Source: Siphonodentalium dalli
Lineage: Eukaryota; Mollusca; Scaphopoda; Gadilida; Siphonodentaliidae
Direction: 5' to 3'
Assembly (NCBI GenBank): GCA_032622095.1
Contig: CP136068.1
Coordinates: 137,647,989 to 137,711,988, forward strand
DNA length: 64,000 nt
Shown here: piece by piece, positions 21,996 to 33,123 of the stretch
How positions within the stretch are numbered: the first letter of the stretch is position 1
Layout of the letters: every line of letters begins with the position of its first letter
Program-made: the position numbers and the translations under genes
Notes under the pieces: generated by a model
Database searches by the model: none
Seen by the model: only the letters and a program-made list of their open reading frames with translations
Told to the model about the DNA's origin: nothing

Positions 21996-22243
21996 TTAAC
22001 TCTTCCATGAAATTTTGTGAAAACCCTGTGCCAATGCATTCTCTTATATATGTGAGTCTCCCATAGGTAGCCTTGCATTTATAAGAGAATGCATTGGCCT
22101 AATAATATTTACCTTGACCTTGTAAGCTAGTGCATTTTTTTATATATGCGAGGCTCCCTGGGAGACTCGTATATATAAGAGAATGCACTGGCACATGATC
22201 TTTAATGCTGCACCAGCGCGGCTCCCGTCATGAAAGGGTTTAA
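21996..22243. mobile_element. TTAA element family B
   Basis: TTAA at 21996-21999 and 22240-22243. Two cassettes of the CTCCC/GGGAG type surround AATATTTACCTTGACCTTG. The right end is GGCTCCCGTCATGAAAGGG. The left end has lost part of the usual tail. Confidence 0.68.
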
Positions 22244-22572
22244 TCACACATTCTGCAATGGATGTTTTTCACTTTTGTTTTGTTTGATTTTCATTGCATG
22301 CATTTAAAATTTTGCAATATATTGCAACATTACTAAAAGGCCAAAATGAAGAAAAAAAATTTGTTTGCCCTCCCTCTTGAGGCGAACAATCGGTTCGTTA
22401 ACATACATGTTATTCAAAATAAAAGTCATGCGAATGATGAATGGGTTAACGAGACTATGTTGGCCAAACATTCTCACCTGCTCTGCTTGTATTGAATGCA
22501 TGGACATCATGTACCATTTCAACATTGAATGAAAATCTAGGAGGTGCTCATTATTGGTAGTATTGAAGAAAT

Positions 22573-22731
22573 AATCGGAAATAGTCGGAAATATGGCTTG
22601 TTGCCATTCATCGGAAAGCTCTCGGTGAGAGCTTTCCGATGAATGGCAACAAGCCATATTTCCGACTAAATCCTGAAAAGTTACCCATAATTATGCTGTG
22701 GTTAAGAAGTCGATTAATTAGAGCATTACTG
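22573..22731. mobile_element. Family G foldback, left end missing
   Basis: Retains the hairpin GGAAATATGGCTTGTTGCC...turn...and the right end GAGCATTACTG followed by TA. The outer left arm is absent. Confidence 0.65.
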
Positions 22732-22733
22732 TA

Positions 22734-23230
22734 TTTCAAAACAGCATATTTTAAGTGTATTTACTGGTTATCATGGTGTACTTACTCATTATAATGATAT
22801 TATAAATGAGTTCTTGTGTTGCATAATACATATTGGATCACATAAAGGTTAGGAGGGAGAGTAAATTTAAATTCAGCCTTTATGACTGATAACAGTTCAT
22901 ATCTCCCTAATAATGTTATCAGGAGAAGTGACTTCTCCCAATTAGAATTCTCTAGGCTGGTCCCTGCTCCTTGACCCCTCCCCTGGTGCCACCCATGCTA
23001 CACACTTGTACCTGGCCAGGCAACATAATGACGCTGGCAGAAAAATAACCCTGCCATCATGAAAATCAACCAGGGTGGTCACGAGATATCAATATATAAT
23101 CCAAGGTATCATTAAATATCATCTTGTTCTTGCCATATTGCATGGATTATCTGGATTAAGGTGGCTCCAGCCCTAGATGTCTTTACAAATTCCCTGAGAT
23201 ATCTAGCATCTCATCCTTCTCATAGGAATG
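22734..23230. other. Intron with a family K fragment
   Basis: No gene. Around 22921-22970, GAAGTGACTTCTCCC...CTCTAGGCTGGTCCCTG is the right end of the element family whose full copies lie at 37743-38029 and 46254-46586. Confidence 0.45.
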
Positions 23231-23238
23231 CTCCCATA

Positions 23239-23654
23239 CAAGCCTGCAAATAGTGTGTCTGTCAATTGCAGAATGAGGTCTCCAGAGGGTAAATTTAGTG
23301 ATACTATCCCACACAGTGGGCTAGCATCACCAAATTCACCCTCTAGGGACCTCATTCTGCTTAGGCCTCATCTTCTGGGAAGTAGTTACTTTTTCTCTTC
23401 TGAGAAGTTTCTGTATCCCCTAATTTGCTGAAGATAACATGCATAATCGAGATGATTAATGGGTGAACATCACCAACTTCAACTAGGGAAATCCAATCTG
23501 ATCATAGGTCTCCCATAGCAGTTGAGGCCTAAGCAGATTGAGGTTCCCAGAGGATGAAGTTGGTGATGCTAGCCCACCATACTGGATAGTATCACTAAAT
23601 TCACCCTATGGGGACCTCATTCTGCAAATGACAGACACACTATTTGCAGACTTG
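23239..23654. mobile_element. hAT-type element, family H, long form
   Basis: 416 bp beginning CAAGCCTGCAAATAGTGTGT and ending in its complement CTATTTGCAGACTTG. CTCCCATA is duplicated exactly at 23231-23238 and 23655-23662. It holds two GAATGAGG...CCTCATTC hairpins joined by a spacer with GTTTCTGTATCCCCTAATTT. Same family as 18390-18540, which is a single-hairpin form. Confidence 0.8.
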
Positions 23655-23662
23655 CTCCCATA

Positions 23663-24944
23663 TGTTTGCTGCAACAATCGGATATTACTTACACTGGGTC
23701 CATCTGCTGACCATCATGGTATGTTTATACAGCGGTTACAAACATCATTGGGTTTCATGCTGGGCCATCATATTCTGATCAATGGTGGATATCATTTGTT
23801 TCCTTTGTGAGCTCTCAGTGGATCATACTACTAAGTGCTGCTATTATTGTAAATTACAGACACAATAAAGGGAAGAATGTTTGGGGTGAAAAACATTTAT
23901 GTTTGCCTACAGTTTACTGCCCTTACTTTGTGCCACTTTGGTTTATTTTTCTTACGGTGTCAGGATTTGTTTTTAGCCTTTAAAGAAAAATATGTTTCTA
24001 GTTGTGAGTTTTGAGAAAAATAATTCTGAGTTTCCAAATTTCTTACTGTTTTCTTAACAAGTAACACAACTTTCGAGGGTTTAAGATTATATGTTATATT
24101 AGCTCTGAGATGAACTGGACCTATCTAATATCGCTCCCCGTATCAAATTACCCCTATATACATGCACAAATTTTCAGCTCCGATGGTCCACCCATTTGGC
24201 CATCTATAAGCAGACAAACAAAAACAAACAAACAAAATTGACTTTTATTAGTATGGATAGAACATGTGTATGTTTCTTTCGGATATGTCTTTCTAAGATT
24301 TTTTTCCTAGAAATTTCTCAGGAATTTTTTTTCTTCAAAAATATAAAATGCAATTTCTTTGAGAAAATAAATATTATAAAAAGAACAGAACAGTCTGAGA
24401 ACATTTTCCTAACAGTTACGAAAAATATTTAGAAAGAAAAGTATACTTACAAATTTCTTACTGTTTTCTTAGAACAAAAAATAAACATTTTGAGGGTTCA
24501 CATTTATATTTGTAGAGGCTAGAAATGTTTGTTTTGTAAATGTCTCTCAAAGACTTTCTTTCCTAGAATTTCTCAGGAAATAATTAAAAAATAAAGTGAA
24601 GTATGTTTGGGGTGAAAACCATTTATATTTGCTTACTGTTTACAGTGAATATGTGAAAAATTGATTAATTTTTGCAAGGTGTGAGAATAAGTTTCTAGCA
24701 GTTGATTTAGAAAAACTGTTTATATTTGAGAAATAATTCTTCTATATACACAGTAACGATAAGGCGATAAATGTGTTGTCGATTTGATGTGGATGGCCGA
24801 TCGTCCAAAAATGTGACATCAGAATTCACAGAGCATGGATTGTCGATACAAAATATGGAGTGTGTTTTATTTGTGTATAGCTCACATATAACCATGTGTA
24901 AAATACACAGGCTATCGGCATCTGGCCGTTATAATTTATTGTTA
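23663..24944. repeat. AT-rich intron with spaced direct repeats
   Basis: No gene. Two related blocks, about 23880-24090 and 24445-24680, share GTTTGGGGTGAAAA.CATTTAT and TTCTTACTGTTTTCTTA. The motif CCTAGAA.TTTCTCAGGAA also occurs twice (about 24307 and 24560). An old local duplication. Confidence 0.45.
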
Positions 24945-25237
24945 TTAACCCTTCCATGCCCTGTGCCAATGCATTCTCTTATATATGCGAGTCGACCATA
25001 GGTTGCCTCGCATATAAAAGAGAATGCATTTCTTACATTCTTTAACAATTTTATATAATTTTTTCTTACATTTTTTAACAATTTTTATAATATTTTTCTA
25101 CATTCTTTGACAATTTTATCATTTTTAATATGTGTTAAGCCAATGCATTCTCTTATATATGCGAGGCGACCTATGGTCGACTCGCATGTATAAGAGAATG
25201 CATTGGCACAGGGCCGTTCTGTTGGGTAAAGGGTTAA
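24945..25237. mobile_element. Chimeric TTAA element (B-like left end, A right end)
   Basis: Starts TTAACCCTTCCATG, then goes straight into CCCTGTGCCAATGC. It ends TGTTGGGTAAAGGGTTAA, so the two ends belong to different families. The first cassette has an unpaired inner stem (CGACC with GGTTG) and an immediate deletion after GAATGCATT. Confidence 0.65.
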
Positions 25238-25393
25238 TGACAGTCAAAATGACAGGCACCAAATGGATGATGTTGGTCATTTCAAAATGGTGCCTGTCAA
25301 ATTTTCGGATGTACACAGGCTATCGGCATTTGGCCACAGTACTATGAGCTCCCGATTGGGAACAAATAATCATGTTATCAAGATGCAATCCTT

Positions 25394-25764
25394 TTGGGCT
25401 GCAACGATTCATTGTGTATTCAATGTATCGCGATACACTTTCAAATGATACGTGTATCGTATCATGTCATGTGTATCGCGATACAGGAAATCAAGTAATG
25501 TCTGAAGATGGGCTAGTATAAAAAAGCAAAAACCTCTAATTATCTCTCAAGTACACTATGTATATTTGACTCATCTAGCCAGCAATTATACTCCATTTAG
25601 TTTAAAATAAACTCTACCTCCAGTTATAAACTTGTTGTTTCTGATAACTCAGGCGGCATTCATTTGGAAACACTAATTTAGTGTATCGTGATATGTATCA
25701 TATCGTTGATCATATGTATCATGATTCGTATCGTATCATGACCAAGTGTATCGTTGCAGCCCTA
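25394..25764. mobile_element. hAT-type short element with GTATCG repeats
   Basis: Ends TTGGGCTGCAACGAT and ATCGTTGCAGCCCTA are inverted. Flanks CAATCCTT (25386-25393) and CAATCCGC (25765-25772) match at 6 of 8 bases. Both subterminal zones are dense in TGTATCG(C/T)GATAC palindromes. The GGGCTGCAACGAT end is typical of hAT short elements. Confidence 0.65.
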
Positions 25765-25833
25765 CAATCCGCTGATATTCCTGAAAATGTAATCCAGAGT
25801 TCTCCTTCTTATGATTCGAAAAGGGTGGATAAT

Positions 25834-26079
25834 AACACTTCGAGTGCCAGGTCCGATTTTTGTATCAACCCATATACCCTGTGCCAATGCATTCTCTTAT
25901 ATATGCGAGTCGACCATAGGTCGCCTCGCATATATAAGAGAATGCATTGGCTTAACAATTTTTTTTAATTTTTTTTTTTTTACAATTTTTTACAATTTTA
26001 ATATATTTTATTATATTCTTTAACAGACTTATTGTGTAGGTTTAGGGCCGATAATATCGGCCCCTGGCACTCAAAGGGA
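25834..26079. mobile_element. TTAA-type element, family C, decayed ends
   Basis: Begins AACACTTCGAGTGCCAGGTC and ends CCTGGCACTCAAAGGG; the TTAA copies are mutated. One hairpin cassette (about 25877-25951), a T-rich spacer, and a second small hairpin GGGCCGATAATATCGGCCCC. Compare 35129-35368. Confidence 0.62.
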
Positions 26080-26611
26080 TCTCTTTTGCTAGTGCCTGGT
26101 GCACCATCTGCAGTTTACGATTTATGCCAACCCTATCACAATGTTACTGTATATAATAATGCACGGCTGACTGGCATTGTTTTGACTGTTGGTTGATAGC
26201 CGTATCACTGCAGTGCAAAGTGCCAATATAATCAAGCTCATACTAATTATAATCACCAGATACCTATTATAAGTAGGTAAATGGGGCTTCATTACTGCGA
26301 ATTAACACACACTCGCCATGATCCAGAAACTACATGCATCCATGCATATTGATTAGCATAAACAGTCCTTACCATGAGGAAACACAGTGCAAGCAATTAT
26401 TTGTTCCTGCATTTTGTAATATGTATGGGTTGAATCAGCTTCAATATTATCATGACTTCGGGTTTTTCGGAGACAAAAAGTCATTATGGGATGCCCAAAT
26501 GCTTTCGATAAAGTTTTGTAACAGAACTCAACCTATGGTGTGATGAACCAGGTCTGGCTGTTATATGTGATGATCACCCGCCCCCTTCTACCTGTCTCTG
26601 CCAGTCTCTAA
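26080..26611. other. Intron, nothing recognised
   Basis: No gene or element recognised. Confidence 0.35.
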
Positions 26612-26631
26612 GGGGGGGGGGGGGGGGGGGG
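26611..26631 (+). repeat. Poly-G tract
   Basis: An uninterrupted run of about 21 G immediately left of a hAT-type end. A shorter G run borders the right end near 27412. Its length is likely to be unstable and hard to assemble. Confidence 0.8.
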
Positions 26632-27409
26632 CAGGGACCGACCTAGCTATAAGATTTCAGGAGCCAGTTTACAAGCCTATATGGCAAAATTGGGAGCCAG
26701 ATTTCACATTTGAGAGCCTGAATTTCAGCATTTGATTTTTATGATTCAAAACAAACAAACTCTGAAATCATTTAATACATAACTTCAAACAACAACAACA
26801 CAAATAAAGTCTGATTGATTATTAGAGTGGTAAACTGAACATTTTCTGGTTTGTGTTCTTTGATAGATTTTTGTAGTAATGATTTCCTGTTCTTTGTATG
26901 TACCCACTTATCAAATGGCTTGTCAAACTGGAAGCATTCAGTACTAGTATCTGGACCCTCAATCTTTACCAATACGAAGGACTTTTGATTGTCAGATTCG
27001 AGTGACTCTAAAATTAAAATCACGGAATCATTGGGAAACAATTATTTTCGGGTACTATTAATGGATCCCGTTTTGTTTGCCACTGAACAAGGCAATACAA
27101 AGTTTAAATATATATTTGTACACTATAAAATGGTGATCTCGGATAATTATGTCGCCTAAATATATTCAGTAATATCAGTTAATAACATCAGTGAATTAGA
27201 AGAAAGTACGTACTGATAGTATTTAATAATATTTGAGGTCCGCTCGATTCGCGTTCTGTTATTGCGTATACAAAACACGGAACATCACTAATACGGAAAC
27301 GGAACTTGGGTTTACACGCCAGACTACACACCTGTAATAAACTTTTACGCGCCGGGACAACACATGTACGCGCCAATTGCGCGCTGGCGACTGGCTAGGT
27401 CGGTCCCTG
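26632..27409. mobile_element. hAT-type non-autonomous element, 778 bp
   Basis: Inverted ends CAGGGACCGACCTAGC and GCTAGGTCGGTCCCTG. Both flanks are G-rich, so a poly-G 8-bp duplication is possible but cannot be proven. The interior includes a minus-strand 89-codon frame, described separately. Confidence 0.65.
26772..27041 (-). CDS. Unrecognised 89-codon frame inside a hAT-type element
   Basis: The peptide has mixed, protein-like composition (LILESLESDNQKSFVLVKI, then FDKPFDKWVHTKNRKSLLQK) rather than the low-complexity look of most chance frames here. I do not recognise it. It could be a transposase remnant or a captured exon; chance cannot be excluded. No promoter or splice signal was tied to it. 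Confidence 0.2.
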   Translation of the reverse strand: MFPNDSVILILESLESDNQKSFVLVKIEGPDTSTECFQFDKPFDKWVHTKNRKSLLQKSIKEHKPENVQFTTLIINQTLFVLLLFEVMY

Positions 27410-27452
27410 GAGGGGGGGGTGTATTTCACCCTCCCAACCAAGCCTGGATATA

Positions 27453-28880
27453 CTGTTATGCCCTAAGTAAATGGCCCATCTAATTGAAGTGGCACCCCAG
27501 TTTAACTGCGTTCCGTTTTAACCTAACTGCAGTTATAAGATGCGTTTAAAACGCAAGAGAACCGAATAAATTGTGCGGTTAAAACGGATACATCGCGGTT
27601 AAACCGGTATATGTCGCTCTTAATGGAACAGATACCATATGGCGTGTCATGTTTTAGTTGCCATGCTCGTTAGACAAGTTAGCACAAATAACATGCCAGT
27701 GTCCCTTTCAATATCAATATTTTTTGTTGTGGATCTTCTATTTATTTTGGATAAATAGAACAGACATTCATATACCAATATTTTATGTTTTGGGTAAACG
27801 GAAGATTGTGATGTATGGTGTGAAAAAATAAAAGTGTTTTTGTGTGTTTTATTTATTTTTGGATTCCTTTTTATTATAATGTTGTATACTTTATAGTAGC
27901 CTTTTGGTGAAAATAACAGTTGGGCTATAACCCCGACGGGTAATCGGAATCCTTACGGCCCATTTTCGACTTTAACCATCGATAAAATAAATATTTATAT
28001 AATAAATATAATTATTCGACAATTTAGCTGACGAGTGCCAGTCACTTTCAATGTAAGGAAAACGCGTTTAAAATGGAACAACCGCAAAACGGAAAAAACA
28101 CATTCAAACGGATCAAATGGCCACTGAATTTCAAATGGATTCGAGTGGATAATTATATAATAATATAAAGTGGGGGTTAGAGTCCCACACATGCATCATA
28201 AATGTAAAGTGAGAGAAACAATACATCGTCACAAAATGCATTTAAACGGAACAACCGCACTCTTCAAACATCGGGCATTATTCGGATATCGGAAACCGAA
28301 ATTTAAGTTTTCCAATCTTGCATTCGTTGCTATATAATCATAATTAACTACAAACATGACACGCCAGCTAGATTCGCGAATTGCGTATGTACTATTACTA
28401 GTATTAAATTCAGCACTCTACTTTGCTTCAAACATAAGCATTATTTTTTCACAAGCCTAACAACGGACGTATACTAGAACATATACGTCAAAATTATACA
28501 GTTTTCAACAAGTCGGGATTAAAACATAAAATATATCGTGTTGAGTACCGATGGTGATAACAAAAACATACAATCAACTCCTGGTCGATTATGAAGTTAC
28601 CACTTTGCCATGATCACTAAAACACAAAACGATAACATACACTGGTAGATGCATGGGTAGTACCCCTCTCTTTCCCATTAAATATTCAAATACCGGAAGG
28701 TTAACGTTTACGTGCGGTGTAACCGCAGTTAAGGGTTATTAACTGCGGTAACTTAACCGCATGTAACTGCGATGCCACCGCAGTTACGGCAAATAACTGC
28801 GGTGCGGTTATGGTTTAACCGCAGTTGTAAACGGATTATAACTGCAGTTAATGGGTCATTTACTTAGGGCATAACAGTAG
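27453..28880. mobile_element. 1.43-kb TA-target element with AACTGCGGTTA-rich ends
   Basis: Inverted ends CTGTTATGCCCTAAGTAAAT and, read inward from the right, CTGTTATGCCCTAAGTAAAT, flanked by TA (27451-27452, 28881-28882). Subterminal zones, especially 28690-28850, are full of AACTGCGGTTA and AACCGCAGTTA in both orientations. No transposase frame. The terminus is close to family G (CAGTAATGCCCTAAGTAA). Confidence 0.74.
28690..28858. repeat. Right subterminal AACCGCAGTTA array
   Basis: Clustered near-palindromes AACTGCGGTTA, TAACCGCAGTTA and TAACTGCAGTTAA. The left array at 27500-27610 is looser (TAACTGCAGTTA, GCGGTTAAA). Confidence 0.65.
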
Positions 28881-28882
28881 TT

Positions 28883-29478
28883 TGTCTGACATTTGTAGAA
28901 TGAGGTCTCCACTTGTAAAAATACTCATTGTAACTCTACATTCTCTGTTATCGTTACTGGGCCGGTGTTTGCGAACTCTGCATCAGTTCTGCAGATATGC
29001 CCAATCATATATGCATGTATTGGGCTAATAAATCTCGTAGAATTGACAAAATCTGCTTCAATTTGGCCCATTATTCACCACTTATTTTCATGTTTTTGTA
29101 AAATAATGCACGGATAAAAGATATATTATCTCATTTGGACTTTAATTGTGTGTGTGAATTCTTTGTGCTCTCTGTTCTGGCTGAGATATTAACTCCCAGG
29201 CCTGAAGCATGGAGTTAGAGAATTTCTGGTTTGAATGATAAGACATGAACTGTTTGTTTTATTGCCATCCCTAGAGTAGTGCACAGCTCTGGTCCAATGA
29301 TAGATCTGCACAATTTGTTTGTTTTATTGCATCATTAGACCAAAGGAATTTTATTAGTTGGTTTAGAAACATGGGGGGGGGATATGGGGGTGCAATATAC
29401 ATAATTATTCTCCATTTCCCATGCTATTATGGCTCATAGAAGAGTTTGGTGAATAGACTTGCATAAACTGCACACTGT
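28883..29478. other. Intron with a family H scrap
   Basis: At 28885-28917, GTCTGACATTTGTAGAATGAGG is a piece of a family H arm. Nothing else recognised. Confidence 0.35.
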
Positions 29479-29938
29479 CAAGTCTGAGTTTAGTTTTCCT
29501 GTCATTTGCAGAATGAGGTCCCCAGATGTGAATTTAGTGATTCTATCCCGCATAGTGGGCTAGCATCACCCAAATTCACCCTCTGGGGACCTCGTTCTGC
29601 ATGGCCTAATCTGCTATGGGAGACAGAGACTCAGATTGAAGTTCTCAAATGGCAAATATTGTGATGAACACCCATTGGGTACCTCCATTATGCAATGTGT
29701 CATCTGCCAATTTGGGGATATAGAGAAACTAAACTAAAAAAGAAATAGAATCTATGTTAAGAAGTTTTTATAGAAATTTGATAATAAAGAAACTTTCCAG
29801 AGAAGATGAGGCATAAGCAGAATGAGGTCCCCAGAGGGTGAATTTAGTGATGCTAGCTCGCTATGTGGGATAGCGCCACTAAATTCACCCTCTGGGGACC
29901 TCATTCTGCAAATGACAGGCACACTGAACTCAGACTTG
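29479..29938. mobile_element. hAT-type element, family H, long form
   Basis: Inverted ends CAAGTCTGAGTT and AACTCAGACTTG. Two GAATGAGG hairpins (about 29511-29604 and 29820-29909) are joined by a spacer with GGGGATATAGAGAAACTAAA. No matching 8-bp flanks were found, so the site has decayed or rearranged. The spacer is nearly identical to 63840-64000. Confidence 0.68.
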
Positions 29939-29988
29939 AACACCATGGGCAAAAAAAATAAAAGTTTGGTAATAAAGTTGTCAACTAA

Positions 29989-30262
29989 TTAACCCTTCCA
30001 TGACTGGAGCTTCCTGAAATTTTGCGAAAACCCTGTGTCACTGCATTCTCTTATATATTTGAGTCTTCCATAGGGAGCCTCGCATATATTAGAGAAAGCA
30101 TTGGCCAAACAATGTTTGCCTTGACCTTGTAAAGTATGCACTGGCTTACAAGGTCAAGGCAAACATTGTTTGGCCAATGCTTTCTCTTATATATGCGAGG
30201 CTCCCTATTGAAGACTCACATAATATAAGAGAATGTAGTGGCACAGGGTTTTTAATGATCTG
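29989..30262. mobile_element. TTAA element family B with an extra inner palindrome
   Basis: Left TTAA at 29989 and end CCCTTCCATGACTGGAGC. The right end is lost after CACAGGGTTTTTAATG. Besides two cassettes it carries a central inverted repeat, GGCCAAACAATGTTTGCCTT with its complement, so the whole copy is nearly one continuous hairpin. Confidence 0.65.
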
Positions 30263-31209
30263 CACCATTAGTTTTTTTATTGGATCATTAGACTACAGCA
30301 ATTTTATTAGTTTGTTTAGGAACATGGGGGTAGGATCTCTAGGTGGAGAAGGGGAGGGGGAAATCCTAGGCAGGAGTTGATATACCGATCAGCGATTACT
30401 CCATCCACACAATCCTTGTGAAAGCAAATAACTTGAGCAACATTAAACATAATTTCTTGGTATTGGTATGAGGTTCGCAATTGAGAAGACGCAGGCCAAG
30501 TTCAAATTTGGTCACAGTCTGATGAATTTTTACGGAGTTATGCCACTTTTTCAACTGCCATCTCATTTCAGGGGGACATGGGGTCTGCATGCAAACTTTA
30601 TTAATACTAATAATTGCTATTATAAAATGATTTAATATTTTATTAAATGTAAAAGGGGTAGTCCCTTTAACACTGTGGAATAGCTAGTTACAATTGTACC
30701 CACTGGGAACTGATGCATTGAGTTGAGGAATTGTTTGGATGATAAGACATGAACTATTTATTTTAATGCTATATCCTAAGACTATTGCATTATCTGCGAT
30801 CAAGCTTCAGATTGCACCATTTATTTGTTATATTGCATCCTTTTACTGTTCCACAGACCAATTAGTGAGATAACAGCCTGCATCTCCTGGGGATTTGCAC
30901 TTTATGTTTTCAATGCAGTTAACCATTTCATTCCTTAAAGATGTTCTATCTCTTCCCGACAACAACAAATCTTAGGACTGTTTTCTTATGCTATCCCCAA
31001 TGGTTTTTGGTCACCTATTATCGTACATGACCTATGTCCAATAATAATTTAATAATTTGATTTTCTACATTTTACAAATTTATGTTAATCTGGTATGTGT
31101 TATATCACTTATATACCATGTATTCCTTTTGTCTATTTATCTTTACATGTAGGTTGTGCTGCACTAAAGTGTTTTAAATGACAATTAAAACGTATATTAT
31201 CTTATCTTA
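30263..31209. other. Intron, nothing recognised
   Basis: No gene, element boundary or structured repeat recognised. Confidence 0.35.
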
Positions 31210-31436
31210 TCTTAACAACAATATATGTGAGTCTCTCATAGGGAGCCTCGCATATTATAACAGAATGCACTGGCTTACAAGGTCAAGGTAAATATTGTTA
31301 GGCTAATGCAAATCTCTTGTATATATATGTATATGATGCTCCATATGGCAGACTTGCATATACACATGTATAACAGAATGCTTTGACACAGGGATTTTCG
31401 CAAATTTTCAGGAAGCTCCGGTCATGGAAGGGTTAA
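31210..31436. mobile_element. TTAA element family B, left end lost
   Basis: Two decayed cassettes around AAGGTCAAGGTAAATATTG, then AGCTCCGGTCATGGAAGGG and TTAA at 31433-31436. That TTAA is also the left end of the next element. Confidence 0.6.
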
Positions 31437-32959
31437 CACGTTGAGTGCCGGAAATCAATTAGTAATCTCGCCAGTTTGCCAAATCGTGGCAAGATAGATA
31501 CCCGTAGTAGACCATAATTTGGCTTCAATGAAGCAAGAATTGGATGACGTCGCGACTTTAGATGACAGAAACGGCGATTGATAGTACTATGAGATAACTC
31601 GTAGCCGGCAATGGTGGAAGGAATTTGGGTATTCCCACCACCAGTGCCAACTACGAGTTATCTCGTAGACACAATTGGACACGTTTGAGCAACAAATATG
31701 AAGTAGAATGTAACCCAAACAAGTTATTTTGGTGGTCAGCATATTTATGTATGTGTGTCTGTCCTTGTGGTGGTTATAGCTCGTTATATAGTTATATTAT
31801 GGCTGATGCACGCTGGAGCAAATTACTTATATGAGCATGCATGGCTACAGACGGTGAATCCGACGTGGAATCGGGTGAACATGTTTCCTGTGAGGATGAG
31901 TTTATTTCGTCCATGACTACGAGCATTTGTCTTTACGAGCATGCATCTTCTGTTGTTTCGGGCATTGTAAGTTATCTCCCATATAGACTGATTTAGGCCT
32001 ATGCTAGGGTTCCAAAGTACAGCCCGAAATAATAGTGTAGGAATAATTGTCAGCACAAAATTAAAGCAACGATGCAACAGTAGCCAAATAGATCCCTGTA
32101 CATTCATGAGTGTGCTACATGTAACGATTCCATATAATCCATCCGTCTGGAAATAAGTTACCCTTACCCCAAACCTCTATGCTACACAAAAACATTTATC
32201 CGTACATACATGTGGAACAGCTCGATGAACTGCATGACGTCTAGAGTACGGTTTTTGTTTTGCTTTCCATTGTCCAACACGCTTTGGGGAATAGTTCCGC
32301 TTTACTTGAATTATAAATAATAAAATACCTAGCCCCCAAATGGATCCGCACAGTGTAGGCCTATTCCAAAAACAACTGCTGTGTTCCCTAATAATGAGAT
32401 AATGGTAGCATCAACGTGCGTAACGTCATGGATTATCCGCTTATCTTGTATTGGATGCATCCATTCGCACATGCGTGAGAGGGAACAGATTTGGCAGGCC
32501 TGTGTGACGTGTGTGGGTGGTTGTGCAAAGTTTCAATGTGTTGAAACACAACGATGTAACCATTCCTCGAAACTGCCTTCGCATTTTAAATTTGTACATT
32601 GTGAATATCCACCCCCCCCTGACTGTGTTTGCAAGCGTGCATGCACATTATCAGTCTATTGAATACCAAAAACCCAGTCCAATTGCCCACACACGACTGC
32701 CTCTGGTGGTCACTCAGTGAGACAGTGTCAGCTGTATTCACTCACAACTGGATCATTTTGAGTAGAATATATGTGCTCATGGTGCTCACCTCTGTTGAAC
32801 AATGCAAGGAGAGCCAAACTATTTATTTTATAAAATCACTGTTCTGATGTCCCGAGGCGGGTTTTTGTGGTGCATCGACCTATTCCACTGCTTCCGTTTG
32901 TCAGTTACACGACATGGAAACCACTACGAGATAACTCGTAGTGGCACTCAACGTGTTAA
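31433..32959 (+). mobile_element. TTAA element family E, 1.53 kb, possible deletion derivative
   Basis: Ends TTAACACGTTGAGTGCC and GGCACTCAACGTGTTAA with TTAA at both ends. Near the left, CTACGAGTTATCTCGTAG occurs, and the right end contains the same palindrome. Interior is single-copy-looking and includes a possible first coding exon at 31841-31966. piggyBac-type by its ends. Confidence 0.68.
31841..31966 (+). pseudogene. Possible 5' exon remnant of a piggyBac-type transposase
   Basis: An ATG opens a 42-codon acidic peptide (MATDGESDVESGEHVSCEDE...) that stops at a textbook donor, ATT|GTAAGT. Acidic Ser/Asp/Glu-rich N-termini are common in piggyBac transposases, and the frame lies near the left end of a TTAA element. 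The catalytic domain was not found in the remaining 1 kb, so this would be a leftover of an internally deleted autonomous parent. Weak evidence. Confidence 0.3.
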
Positions 32960-32975
32960 AGGAATATAACATCTT

Positions 32976-33080
32976 TAACCCTTTCAGTGCCAAGTCCGAT
33001 TTTTGTATCAACCCATATTTCCTTGATAATTTTTTCAAATTTATTGGTTATAATAATGTGATACATTGATGGAAAGAGCT
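32976..33080. mobile_element. TTAA element family D, half copy
   Basis: Starts TTAACCCTTTCAGTGCC and runs through GATACATTGATGGAAAGAGC, then ends abruptly at the hairpin turn. Compare the full copy at 12144-12362. Confidence 0.58.
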
Positions 33081-33123
33081 CTTATAATTTCATGATTCAT
33101 TTATAAAATTGTCTAAACACTTA

